NCBI GenBank assembly: GCA_032718565.1
Contig: JAVGVS010000020.1
Location: 1,154,968-1,218,967 of the forward strand
Direction: 5' to 3'
Origin: Distichodus sexfasciatus
Lineage: Eukaryota; Chordata; Actinopteri; Characiformes; Distichodontidae
DNA: 64,000 nt
In this document: positions 1-10,095 of the stretch, piece after piece
How positions within the stretch are numbered: position 1 is the stretch's first letter
Layout: every line of letters starts with the position of its first letter
Notes under the pieces: generated by a model
Seen by the model: only the letters and a program-made list of their open reading frames with translations
Databases searched by the model: none
Told to the model about the DNA's origin: nothing
Translations under genes and position numbers: made by a program

Positions 1-226
1 GCCCATCCCGGGAATTCACACCTTACGGGGCCAAGTAAGAGTCACCAATCAACCTTTAGTGCGTAGCACTTTGGACTGTGGGGAGAAAGCCAGAGCCCCA
101 GAAGACCCATAAACTAGGGAACATACCGACTCACAGAAGGCCCGTCTGTGTTCAGGGATCGAACCAGGACCTTCTGCTGGCGCTGAGGGTGGCAGGAGCC
201 CCAACCACTCTTGACACTGTACTTAC
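1..226 (-). mobile_element. tRNA-derived SINE, DANA/mermaid-like, cut by window edge
   Basis: Read on the minus strand this begins near 226 with a tRNA-like head (GTGGTT box A region, then AAGGTCCTGGTTCGATCCC box B at about 157-172), continues with the CTTTCTCCCCACAGTCCAAAG block and a TTGATTGGTGACTCT block. The order matches the copies at 7.8, 10.4 and 42.2 kb. The body runs off the left edge, so the 3' tail is missing. No role beyond a retrotransposed repeat is seen. Family name is from knowledge of fish SINEs, not from a search. Confidence 0.75.
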
Positions 227-480
227 CCTAAGCAAAAATTAGCCTTCTAATTAACAGAGAATTTCCTGTTTTCTGCTGCTCTTCTGAGTGTTTGCAGAAT
301 AAGGAGCAGTAACGATTAGGATGCTCAAGAAAGCCAAAATTACACACGTAAAATATACAAACTCACACTCCCACACGCTTCAAACACATTCCTTTTAAAT
401 TCGGCATTTACAAGTAAAACTAATTTTTAGGAGAAAAAACACAAACATAGCATACCTTTTTTTCAAACATTTGCATAGCT
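227..480. other. AT-rich stretch, nothing recognised
   Basis: Single-copy looking AT-rich DNA with short A and T runs. No gene, repeat family or hairpin was recognised here. Confidence 0.5.
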
Positions 481-544
481 ATTGCACATTTCTTGGCGAG
501 GCAATGCGCAAGTAAGCTCTAAAAAACAGGCTTTATCCTCCAGA

Positions 545-860
545 CGATGCATAATAACCCCGCGCAGAAGGGCAAGGATTGCAATTTACGCAATTTGCCG
601 TTTTTTACTGCCTTTCTCGGCGGCACCGGCGGTCGAACTGGCAAATGATGGGCGTTTTCGGCCCGGCGGTGGGCAGAAGCGGCGCTCCCTGCCCCCAGAT
701 TGGCGGTGCGTCAAGTCGTATATGTGCGTAGCGTGTGGGCCGACTGGCTTTGGCAGCCGACGCCGACAAGTGGATTAGTGGAGGCAAGGCCACCGCTGAA
801 TGGTACCCACACGACCGGGCGCCACGGCGACGAGCGTTGCCACGCATCCCGTATCTGACA
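545..860. promoter_or_regulatory. CpG-rich patch, candidate regulatory island
   Basis: CpG dinucleotides are clearly denser than in the AT-rich flanks (for example CGGCGGCACCGGCGGTCG near 618-635 and the cluster at 815-850). Overlapping open frames occur on both strands, as expected of GC-rich DNA, and none looks like a known protein. It could be a CpG island, a conserved element or a degraded GC-rich repeat. There is no TATA box or splice signal that decides between these. Confidence 0.35.
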
Positions 861-959
861 CTCGGAGAGCACAAAAGCGGAGAAACAGCGTGACCACGGC
901 ACCATGTTTTTGGGGTTTTTACCCGCGGCTTTCTTGCGTTTGGCGGTGTCATCGGTGAA

Positions 960-1890
960 AATAAATTTGGCGTAATACAAAAGTAGGATAATGATGATAA
1001 ATGTGACAGCCTGAAAACTAATTACAATTGTCTCAGCGTTTTTCGATGTCTGTGAACGCCTCTATGAAACTCATTTAAATCTTCCATAAGTCAAAACAGA
1101 CAGTCTCTTGCTCTAAGAAGCCATTTGTACGTTCCTCCAGCTCCACAGTTTACATTTCCAGGGGATTAGCAGAAGAGCTAGAAAAAAATAATCATGCCAG
1201 ATGTCTCCTTACACCCAGAAAAAGAGTCTGCCCAGTGGGCATTTGTTTTTTATTGTAATTTCTTCTTCTCCTCCTTTTTTTATCACTCTTAAGTGAAAAC
1301 ACTTTGGGGCCCTTGGAATGCGTGGCCCCGCGTTGTGATGTCACGTAAGCAAATTAAATTCCATCTCGTGTCTGTTGACTTTTACGGTGCCGTTTTTATA
1401 TGTCACTTGTCAAAGGAGCGGCTAAACAGATCCTTGTCTTGAGATCTTTTTAAAAAAGGCTAAAAGCGGGACTGAGGCGCTGATAAATTCGTCTGGTTCT
1501 GCACGGACTATATTTGCTCGTACAAAGTTAAACTCATTAGAGATGCAGTGGAATACAGGAGGGTGTCATGAGAGGACTTTTTACATGCACATTTATATGG
1601 TTTAAGTTTTTCTTATAAAATTATTAACAGGTTTGGCATGCATAATTGCTTTACATTTAAATTTATGGCATTTAGCGAACATTGTTATTCTTTTTTTGTT
1701 ATTCAACAAAAGAGACTCGCACGTCCTAATTACAGGAACTTGTTTCGTTGGAGCAGTTTGGGGTTTGGAGTCTTGCTCAGTTGCTGTTTACTACACTTAC
1801 TTTTATATTAGAACAAAAATTCTATTAGAATTACACTGAAAACTGTTTATATTCAGCGCATCACTGAACCCCTCTAAGTCTTCCAGGTGC
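960..1890. other. Single-copy non-coding stretch
   Basis: No repeat family recognised. The part at about 1300-1500 retains CpGs and runs such as TGATGTCACGTAAGC and GCGCTGATAAATTC, so it resembles conserved non-coding DNA more than decayed transposon. Conservation is untested. Confidence 0.3.
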
Positions 1891-1892
1891 CA

Positions 1893-1945
1893 TACATATA
1901 TATATATATATATATATATGAATATATATATATATATATATAGAT

Positions 1946-1990
<45 letters not shown>

Positions 1991-2004
1991 TATGCACACA
2001 CACA
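1893..2004. repeat. (TA)n / (GATA)n / (CA)n compound microsatellite
   Basis: Alternating TA from about 1893 passes into TAGA units near 1942-1990 and ends in a short CA run. The minus-strand frame reading Ile/Tyr repeats across it is a by-product of the dinucleotide. Confidence 0.95.
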
Positions 2005-3264
2005 CTGTATTAGAGATGCAATGGTACAGTGTGTCCATGTTTCGGTACGTATTGCATGTTTTGGACCACGGTAACTGTACGGTTTTGGTGCATTAGCTCT
2101 AACATCCAGTAGGTTCTTTGCCTTTTCTACTTCTAGGGCTGAATCAATTGTTTATTCAAATACCTCAAATAGTTTGATTACAAAAAATGGTTGAGGCAAT
2201 TCTCCTAGAGTCGAAGCTTCTTTTAATTTCTCTCACTCGCTAGGGCATGCTCCACTTGTGTTTCACACGGACGCTTATTAGTGACGCACAATGTTTTCAG
2301 TGGCACGATCAAGGCAAGACCTGATCCCTCTGTATGTGAGTATTTGCAACATATTCCTTGCACAAAAACAGAAGTAAAGGTGTGTGTGTCTTCCAAGTAT
2401 ACATACATATATGTATATGTTCATTAACTCAAACCCTCACACCTAAGACAGTAGGAGCCACAGGAGACAGGGATGAGACATTTAATAATATATTTGTATA
2501 TTTTTATTGATAAGATGATCTGGTCAGGCACTCAAAGCTCTTAAACGTTTACTTTTGTACTTTTATCAAATTAAAAGTGGACCAGTTTAGTCCCAAGAAA
2601 CTTGGAAACAATACACTAGCAAACATAGGAAACTCAGTCTACACTAGAACTGAAGTTTACTTAATATTTTTTTTCCACTTTTTAACTTTCTTACTTAAGT
2701 TAGAAATAAACTCTTTCTTTTCTGAATTTATGAAAAGAAACCGAGTAGAGCAACACCTGGAGTTTGGAGATGAAATCTGCAATATATTTTTAGCGACATG
2801 CAAATATATATATTTTTAAAAAGGACAGGTTGTGGAAACATTACCAAGTGTTAAACAACATGGCGTAAGAAAAGATGCCACATTAAAAAAGAAGGGTGAG
2901 CACCGCATCCCTGTAAAAAAAAACAAAAAAACACCCGGACTCCTGGCTATGACCTCTCCTGGGCGACCGCAGTGCCATTCTCTCCCAAAAATAAAGACGT
3001 GTCTCGTGGCTCCTCGCTGCATGGAAGTGCTAAAGTGTTTGTTGGATGGGTGTTTTTTGGTTTTAATGAGCGCGGCAGGAATGCTCTGTCTCCCACATGT
3101 CTCCGAGGAGAGAGAGGGATGGAGGGAGGAAAAGTGGGAGTGGGGTGTGGCGGGGGCGGGTGGGCGGACGAGGGGGGGCATCTTATTGCTGCCACATGTG
3201 CTCCTTCTCCCTCCCTTAGTGACTCCTGCAGGCTGCTGTGGTCAGCCGGTTCAAAGCCGCCCTT
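2005..3264. other. Non-coding stretch, partly old interspersed repeat
   Basis: The part 2010-2110 (TTAGAGATGCAATGGTAC and on) resembles a decayed fish interspersed repeat but I cannot assign it. The rest is AT-rich until about 2940-3260, where GC rises and a G-rich purine tract (3105-3178) appears. Open frames of 121-185 codons on both strands here are Pro/Arg/Lys-rich and mutually overlapping; I do not support any as a gene. Confidence 0.35.
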
Positions 3265-4570
3265 CTTCATTTGTTATACAACTTTATGTAACGACGTTCC
3301 GATGCCTAGCCGCGACAGACCGCGCCAGGAAAAAAACACAAAGAATCCCCAACAAAAAACAAAAAGGAAAAACGGGCAACAAAAAATAAGCCTCATCCTT
3401 TTTTTTTCTCCTCTAATTTTAGACGAGAGCCTGGCCCCCTTTTACTCACTCTCAGGCTGATCTGTTGGTCGTTAGCATGTTAACATGAAGTTTTAGCCAA
3501 CTTTGTGTAATGCCGTGCCGATGCTTGCCACGACGGACTACATGGACAAAAATGGGGCAACTAAAGAACGCCTAATCCTACGGTGACGTATTAGGGCCAT
3601 TGTAGATGTAAAAGAATAAATGGAGGGGGGTAAAATTCTGAGAAAAAATGCAGAAATTCCAAGTTTAAAGTCAGAGATTTACGAAAAGAAAAGCTGTATA
3701 TTCTCTGAGATTAAAGAGAAGAATTCTTTATAATCTCACAGAATATCTGACTTTTTTCTTGCAAATTTGTGACTTTTTTTCTCTTAAATTTGCCATCTTT
3801 TCCATTCTCCCCCCTCATTTAATTTTAGATGAGGACCTGACCCACTAGCACACTTTTTGCAAAATCTCTTGGCATAATTAGCATGTTAGCATAGTGTTTT
3901 AGCCTTATTTTTTCATTTAAAGCAAAACAAAACAAAGTTAACAAAATTATTTTTCCTCTAATTTTAGACGAGGGCCCACATTCTCCCTCACTTTCCACCT
4001 TGTCTGTTGTCTTAATTAGCATGCTAGCATGATGTTTTAGTCAGCTTTATGTGATGACAGACTGGTGCCAAAAAACACAAAAAAATGGGGCAACAAAAGA
4101 ATACCTCTTCCTCTTTTTTCCTTCCTCTAATTTTTGACAACACCCACACATTTGCTGCTTTTTCGCTCGCTCTCCACCTCTTTTGTTAGTCCAGTTAGCA
4201 TGTTAGCGTAATGTTTTAGCTAACTTTGTGTTGTATTGTGCGAATGCCTAGTCGTGATGGTTGATGACAAAAAGCAACAAAAGAAAGCTTTACTATTTTT
4301 TAGATGATGGCACAACCCATTTGCCCCCTTTTGGCTTGACATTTATCATGTTAGCATGACATTTAAGCAAATTTTACTCATTACCGTGCCGATGTAAAGC
4401 GGACAACGATGGACAACATGTGACACATAACACAAAAAAACAAAAGGAAAAGAAAAGCATGTCTCCCACATTTCCCCTAATTTTGCTTCATTCTAATATT
4501 CTCGCTCTCTGCTTTGTCTGTTGAGCTAATTAGCATGTTAGCATGTTTTAGCCACATTTCCACCCCCTTG
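3265..4570. repeat. Degenerate tandem array, ~140-190 bp unit
   Basis: Each unit ends TTAGCATG and the next begins TTAGCAT(G/A)ATGTTTTAGC. Junctions lie near 3480, 3886, 4024, 4203, 4351 and 4538, so units are about 406 (with an insertion), 138, 179, 148 and 187 bp. Shared blocks in order are: GTTTTAGCCAACTTTGTGTAATG; a GTGCCGATGC(C/T)TAG block; an A-rich part with GGGGCAACAAAAG; CCTCTAATTTTAGACGAGG; a C-rich CTCACT block; then AATTAGCATG. Copies are well diverged, so the array is old. The GGGGCAACAAAAG sub-motif is the building block of the next array. Confidence 0.85.
3615..3820. mobile_element. Inverted-repeat insertion inside the second tandem unit
   Basis: Only one unit of the array carries this segment. 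Its ends, AAATGGAGGGGGGTAAAA (left) and the complement of CATTCTCCCCCCTCATTT (right), are inverted relative to each other. The interior has opposed AAAGTCAGAGATT and AATATCTGACTTTTTT stretches. It is best read as a small foldback-type element or GTCAGAATTCTGAG-type fish repeat inserted after the array formed. Target duplication was not resolved. Confidence 0.5.
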
Positions 4571-4870
4571 CTCCTCAACAGCTCACTCCCCCCTTTAGGA
4601 AGAAGACCTTTTAGGATGCCTTTAAACTGCAGTAATAGCGTTTAAGTCGCTGTAAGAGACGGAGGCGGAGCGACGGGTCGAGCGCTGTCATGGCGACGCC
4701 ACATATGGCAACAATCTGCCTCGCTAATCCGGCCAGAGATTAGCTGAGTTTGGGTTCGGTGTTCTCCGGATCCCGCACACTCCATCAAGGCAGCCGAACG
4801 CCATCATTCAGAACGCAGAACACAGTTCGCAGCTCGTGGACAGATGACGGGATCATTTGATGAAAACGTG
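4571..4870. other. Short single-copy spacer between two arrays
   Basis: About 300 bp with moderate CpG content (GGAGGCGGAGCGACGGGTCG near 4661) and no repeat recognised. It separates the 185-bp-unit array from the 12-bp minisatellite. Confidence 0.4.
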
Positions 4871-6292
4871 GGGTCAACCTCCAGTGGTGATGGAAAAAAA
4901 CAAAAAAGGGGCAACAAAACATCGTGACAACAATAAACAGGGCAGCATCAAAAACAGCGCAACAAGAAGAGCAAACTAAAAAATAGAGCAGTAGAAACAC
5001 TGGAGCAAATATCATGGTAACAAAACAAACAGAGCAACATGGGGAAACAAATAAAACAAGGCAACAAAAATGCAGGGAAACAAAAAATTGAGGCAACAGA
5101 AAATATGCAACAAAAAATAAATAAATGTGGCAAAATATCAGCCAACAAATAAAAGAGAAAATGGGTAAACAAAGCAGGTCAACAAGAAGGGAGGCAAAGC
5201 AAAAATAAGGCAACAAAAATGCAGGGCAACCAAAAAATAAGCCAACAAGGACACAGAGCAACAGAAAAAAACATGAAAGTGACAGCAAAATAAAAAAGCA
5301 GAGTAACAAAAAACAAGGACAACAAAACAATAGGGTTACTATAAACTGGGCACCAAAATGGGGCAACAAAAACAGGGCAATAAAAACATGGGCAAACACA
5401 AAACAGCAACAAGAAATGGGCAACACAAAAACACAGGGAAAAAAATGAAATGAGGCAACAAAAATGTAGAGCAAAAAAAGGGGGGCACCCGAAAATGTGC
5501 AAAAAATATTAAAGAAATAAAAACAGGTTAAAGGCCAACAAATAAAACAGAAAAACAAACAGACAAACAAAACCCTGGGAAACAATGCAGCTCAACAAAA
5601 AATGAGGCAAGGCAAAAAAAAAATGAGGCAACAAGGAAACAGAGCAACAAAAAAGTGACAGCAATAAATGAGAACATAAAAAGCAGAGCAATAAAAAATA
5701 ACAGAAAAATAATGGTGTAACAATAAACTGGGCAACAAAACAAAGGGGCAGTCTTAAAACAGGTCACCAAAAAAGGCAACAAGAAATGGGCAACACAAAA
5801 ACACAGAAAAACAAATCAAATGAGGCAGAACAAAAAGAATGGGGGACCAGAAATGGTCCAACAAAAATTCAAGGAATCCAAAAAACAGGTCATAAAATTG
5901 GGCTACAAATAAAACAGAAAAACCAAACAAAAAGGGGAAACAAAGAAGGTCAATAAAAAAGGAGACTAGGCAAAAAAATAAGTCCACAAAAATGGGCCAA
6001 CGAGGAAATGTAGCAACAAAAAAGGACAGCATAAAAGTGACATCATAAAATGAGGAAATAAAAAAGCAGAGTAACAACAAACCGGGCAACAAAAGAACGG
6101 GAACTAACAGGACACCAAAAATAGCAAAACAAAAAAGTGGGGAAACAACAAATTGGGAAACACAGAAATGGGGCAACAAAGAACAGGACAGTAGAAATAT
6201 TAGCAAACAAAAAACAAGGAAACAAAATGGAGAAACTAAAGATTGACAAACAAAATAAAAGGGGAAACAAAAAACAGGGACAAAAAAAAAAG
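4871..6292. repeat. GGGCAACAAAAA-type minisatellite with higher-order repeat
   Basis: The plus strand is almost all A, G and C with very little T, made of variants of GGGCAACAAAAA (10-14 bp). A higher-order period is visible: GCCAACAAAT-type blocks at 5141, 5534 and 5902 (steps 393 and 368) and GCAACAAGG-type blocks at 5241, 5628 and 5996 (steps 387 and 368). So roughly 3.5 higher-order units of about 370-390 bp are present. The minus strand carries open frames of 266 codons (4785-5585) and 230 codons (5754-6446) rich in Phe, Cys, Leu and Val. These are the translation of TTTTGTTGCCC repeats, not a membrane protein gene. Confidence 0.9.
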
Positions 6293-6296
6293 GAAA

Positions 6297-6490
6297 TCTG
6301 TAAACTAGCTTAGCTAAACTACAGCTAAGACAGTAGTACAGCAGCATGTCTAATATACAGCACAAACTAGCTCCACTACAAGCTACGTCAAAGTACAGCC
6401 ACAGATTCCGTCTTTCATCTTGGCCTAAGTGCACTTTATCCTCCAACTACATGCTGCAGCCGCCCAAGAGCACACTGTGATGCAACGGTA
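6297..6490 (+). mobile_element. hAT-like 'GTAGCT-rich' element, copy 1 (partial)
   Basis: Contains AAACTAGCTTAGCTAAACTACAGC, a CCACTACAAGCTACGTC block and the family core GCAGCCGCCCAAGAGC followed by TGTGATGC. The same blocks occur in the same order in the copies at 37.5, 48.4, 51.6 and 55.0 kb. Its left end abuts the minisatellite, so the 5' terminus is lost. Confidence 0.6.
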
Positions 6491-6499
6491 ACCTGCCAG

Positions 6500-7050
6500 T
6501 TTTCGTAGAATGCCAGGTTTGCTTGAGTACTTTCATGATGAACTATTAGAAGGGAAACTAGTGTGTTCACTAAAGCTGTGATTTATCCACCAACTTCTTC
6601 ATCTGTTGATGGCAAATGGAACACTGTTATTTTTGAAGGGTTCTCATACATTTTGATGCGACTGGTGCCGAGCGCTGAGTGTTTTGGAGAGGGAACTCGA
6701 GTCATGTTTCAAAATGGCCAAAAAGCAGCAGGGTTGGAGCTTCCAATAGTCTCAGTCCTGCTCCAACCAACCAATCAAAGCCTGGCCTGTTTTCTCTCTC
6801 ACCTTGCAGCCGGCGTGACTTCCTCTCCGTGGCCCAAAGCCCTCTGGGAGTCCTCAGCTCCTCTAAATTGGCCTGTCCTCCGAGGCTGCATGTGCTGGCT
6901 AGCCGGCCCATTTGCAATAATCTCCTTTTTAGCGTTTAGAGGCTAATTTGGTAACATTACACCTGCCTCTCTGAGCCACAGCTTTGGCATTGGCAAAAGG
7001 CTGCACCCCTTCATCCCTCCATCTCTCCATCCTCCCCCGAATCCTCCACC
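6500..7050. other. Single-copy stretch
   Basis: No repeat recognised. GC rises from about 6780 onward. Open frames on both strands overlap and show no known domain. Confidence 0.35.
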
Positions 7051-7052
7051 TC

Positions 7053-7084
7053 CACCCAAACCCAAACCCAAACCCAAACCCCTC

Positions 7085-7115
<31 letters not shown>

Positions 7116-7121
7116 CTCCCT
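7053..7121. repeat. (CCCAAA)n followed by (CT)n
   Basis: Four to five tandem CCCAAA units at about 7056-7081, then CT repeats at 7092-7119. The hexamer differs from the vertebrate telomere unit (CCCTAA) by one base. Confidence 0.9.
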
Positions 7122-7395
7122 GCGTTTTCATCTGCCGCTTCGAGTTTCGTAATGAGATTACCCCAAAGCCCAGATCTGCTTTGTGTCGCCCGGGATACGC
7201 CGAGATCCCGGATCAACCGAATCAAAGCCGGCGAGCTCCAACCGGCGCGAGAAGCCACCGAGCGAACCTCGATTTCGCCAGCGCACAACCCGTTTCCCCC
7301 CACTCCCCGTTTCTGCCCCAGAACCACCACCACCCCCAAACCTCCCCTCATCGTGTGACTTGGACGGCATCCGCCGCTATCACACATGACACTGT
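7122..7395. promoter_or_regulatory. CpG-rich patch, candidate island or promoter
   Basis: Dense CpGs (GTCGCCCGGGATACGCCG near 7186 and CCGGCGCGAGAAGCCACCG near 7241) follow a pyrimidine tract. Open frames of up to 124 codons are Pro/Ser-rich and exist in several frames at once, as GC-rich DNA gives. No initiator, exon or splice pair could be assigned. Confidence 0.35.
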
Positions 7396-7536
7396 GTGTA
7401 AGCTTTGCATAGGAAATATCTTTGTCCCCTTCCCTGCAGCGTTTGCTCGCCGTCACGCCTTCACCCTCTTTTGTCTTTATTTATCTCTCCGGCCGCTTTG
7501 CTTTGCCGCTCCTCCAGACGTCACTCACCAGTGAAG

Positions 7537-7555
7537 TATATATATATATATATAC
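7537..7555. repeat. (TA)n microsatellite
   Basis: Short alternating TA run inside the interrupted tandem array, followed by a TTGTTTATTGCAACATGTGC block shared with other sites in the window. Confidence 0.85.
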
Positions 7556-7793
7556 AGTACGCCCACCCTGTATGTACAGTTGTTTATTGCAACATGTGCA
7601 GAAATACTGTAAATACTATACTAAATACTAATTTAAGTCTATAATAACAAATGTCAGGTTTGAAGATTAAAGCACAACAACAGGCTGTGTTTTAATACCA
7701 TCTTGCTTTAAGTGAATATTGCCAACTCGACCTCTTTTGTCTTTATTTATCTCGCCAACTGCTTTGTGTTTTTGTTATATTGTTCCTCATCAA

Positions 7794-8062
7794 GGGCGGA
7801 ACAGTGACGCGGTGGTTAGCACTGCCGTCTCACGGAAAGAAGGTCTTGGGATCGATCTCCGAGTCGGCCGTAGGGTCTCCTCGTGTTTATGTGGCTTTCC
7901 TCCGGGTGCTCCGGTTTCCTCACACGGTCCAAAAGCATGCACTGTAGGTTAATTGGCGACTCTAAATTGCACCCTTAGTTCCTGGGATAGGCTGCGGTCA
8001 CCCCCATGACCCCAGCTGGGATTTAAGCAGTTTGGATAATGGATGAATGAATGAATGAATGA
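7794..8062 (+). mobile_element. tRNA-derived SINE, DANA/mermaid-like
   Basis: Box A region GTGGTTAGCACTGCCGTCTCAC and box B GGGATCGATCTCC lie in the first 70 bases. The CTTTCCTCCGGGTGCTCCGG block, TTAATTGGCGACTCTAAATTGC and the 3' GGGATAGGCTGCGG block follow. It ends in tandem GAATGAATGAATGAAT. A stretch between the GACTCTAAATTGC block and the 3' block is deleted compared with the 10.4 kb copy. It sits inside a unit of the 7.4-9.3 kb tandem array, so it inserted after the array formed. Confidence 0.85.
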
Positions 8063-8522
8063 ACATTTCTCAACCTAAACTTCTCCTCCAGATGTTGGGT
8101 CCTGGTCAAATTTTAATATTAAAGCGTAATGAAAATGAAGAGCTTTTCAACGATATTTGTCGTCCTACACTGTGGCAAAAGCTAAAAATTCATCTCTTGT
8201 ATGCACTTTTGTCTGTAAATGTTGCCAAGCCTTTATCTTGCTGACGACTTCATGTTTTGTTTAGTCATTCTCTATCAAAACCTTCTGATGATGTCGGTCG
8301 AAATAAAAATATGTTGATTTCAACACTAATGAATGCTAAGAAGTTACCGAATGTTGTGCCTATTTGTTTGCAAATATTGCCAAGTTTTGCCTCTTTTGTC
8401 TTAATTTATTTTGTTGGCCACTTTGGATTTTTTTATTGTTGCAGTTCCAAAACTCCTTTTCCAGACGTCACTGTCTGGTCTGTAAAAAAAGTTGGCCAGA
8501 TTTGAAAGCTGAAAGCGTAATA

Positions 8523-9028
8523 AAACATTTCATTCTATGCTGCATCGATAACTTGGCACAATATCACTTTTTTATGTCCGATACCGTTATTGTAAATTTG
8601 GATATCTGCCGATACATGACAAACTCAATACAATCTCTGGGTGTTTTTAATTCAGAAAACAGAAAATAATATTTGTTTAAACACAGTTGTGTAACTGAGT
8701 GATGGTCCTTAATCCTGTGGCGCTAAAACCATCAGGAACACAGAGTTGGTGAGTGAGAGCTGGAGTTGTTGAGGAAATTAAACAGTATAATGGTGTGAAG
8801 TGTTTTTGGGGTTGTAGTGTGCTGCATTTCTTGTTCTGCTCATTGACATATCAATATGTAGGAGTTAGTGTGAATGTTGAACAATAAACCAGCTTTACCG
8901 CAGTGACACTTCCCATGCAGAACCAATTGAGCGTGAGCACATTTACAGATTGGCTCCATAAATCGGCCCAATGCCGCCGATATCCGATCCAGCTATGTGA
9001 GTTGTTATCGGATCAGTGCCATCTCTAC
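8523..9028. mobile_element. Decayed GATATCGG-rich interspersed element
   Basis: Contains TGTCCGATACCGTTATTG and GGATATCTGCCGATAC on the left, and CGCCGATATCCGATCC with TTATCGGATCAGTGCC on the right. These resemble a widespread fish DNA element built of CCGATATCGGC words. It lies between tandem-array blocks (after GCGTAATAAAACA and before CATCAGCCTTTCGTGCC), so it is an insertion. Superfamily and exact ends are not resolved. Confidence 0.45.
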
Positions 9029-9320
9029 TAAAAACCCATCAGCCTTTCGTGCCTTTTTGTTTGCAAATGTTGTCGAGTCTTCACCTCCTTTGTCTTATTT
9101 TCACATTTCTGTTTTATTTTCCGTCAAAAACTTCTCCAGACATTGTTTCCTGGCCTGAAGTATTTCCTTATTTAAAAGTGGCCGGGGTTTGAATATTAAA
9201 GCACAATAGTCACAAGTCGTGTTTCCATGTTTCCTTTCTACACTGTGGCGAAAGCTAAAAACCTGCCCTCTTTTCGTGTCTTTATGTTTGTGTATTGTTT
9301 GCGCTTCGAAGTGGCCGCTT

Positions 9321-10095
9321 TTTAAGAGCCAGACGGTGAGTTAAGCAGGAAGGATTCTGGGATGGTGATGTACAAGACAGATTTCCACAAAAAACACTGT
9401 CCACCCCCATTACAGCCCCATCCACGACCGCAAAGTCTTTGTTCCGCTAATTTACGCCAAACCCTAACGTCCTTGAGAGTCATCTCGCAGACAAAAGGAG
9501 CGTGAAAAAAAAACGAAACGAGAGGAAAATGATACAAAAAAAGGCAGCGAATGAGACGGGAAGAGAGAATACTGGAATACTTTTCCCAGTGCCAAAACCC
9601 CACGCTCTGGTTTGGCGAAGCACGTCGAGGAATAACATGTCAATATTTTGGCCGCTCTCCACACAATATGATGTTGATTAAAAGTGTAAAGGTTGGGGTT
9701 AAGGAAAGGGTGAGGATTAGTATTATGGGCTGCGGCCGGGGTTACCATAACAGCCCGGCTAGAGGGACTAGTAATAACAACAGTAGTAATAATAATCGCT
9801 GACTAATTGATTGAACTCCACATGCTTCCTAGGCCCCAGCCGAGATATTTGGACAAGCCCTGAGGTCCCCTTGAAGTCGGCAGAATTAAAGCTAGCATAA
9901 TGAGCAATAGTTAGAACACTTGTTTTTTTGGGGATGAGGCACAAACGAGGGTGGAAATTGCTCTCGGAATATCTTTTGTTTTCTATAATAATGAACGGCG
10001 TGGTTGAAATATTCAAGTTGTGTTTCCACAGCGAGTGAAGATGGGATCTGATAAAAATCAGGTTGGAAGGATAAAGTTGTCGCAACTGTTGTTTT
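9321..10095. other. Single-copy stretch
   Basis: No repeat family recognised apart from an AGTAATAA run at 9771-9795. Open frames of 83-140 codons overlap on both strands and have no recognisable domain. Confidence 0.35.

Larger units (their letters stand above)
7396..9320. repeat. Degenerate long tandem array, ~270-300 bp unit, interrupted
   Basis: Four blocks recur in the same order: (a) GTTTGC..ATGTTGCC..CTCTTTTGTCTTTATTTAT; (b) CTCCAGACGTCACT(G)TCTGGTC; (c) GGTTTGAATATTAAAGCACAA; (d) CTACACTGTGGCGAAAGCTAAAAA. Block a occurs near 7437, 7710, 8208, 8367 and 9057; block b near 7510, 8075, 8460 and 9130; block c near 7655, 8110, 8500 and 9190; block d near 8165 and 9238. Spacing is irregular because a SINE (7794-8062) and another element (8523-9028) split it. 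Confidence 0.7.

Noticed and set aside
1803..2003. Ile/Tyr/Ser repeat protein on the minus strand
   Set aside because: Direct translation of TA, TAGA and CA microsatellites.
2832..3460. Open frames of 121-185 codons on both strands
   Set aside because: Basic or Pro-rich composition, no domain, overlapping on opposite strands, and running into the tandem array.
4785..5585. 266-codon Cys/Phe-rich minus-strand open frame resembling a multi-pass membrane protein
   Set aside because: It translates a degenerate TTTTGTTGCCC repeat; similar frames appear along the whole array and end with it.
7056..7081. Interstitial telomere repeat
   Set aside because: The unit is CCCAAA, not CCCTAA, and there are only four to five copies.
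6984..7358. 124-codon Pro-rich open frame in the CpG-rich patch
   Set aside because: Several frames on both strands are open at once, and the N-terminal Pro-Asn repeats come from (CCCAAA)n.
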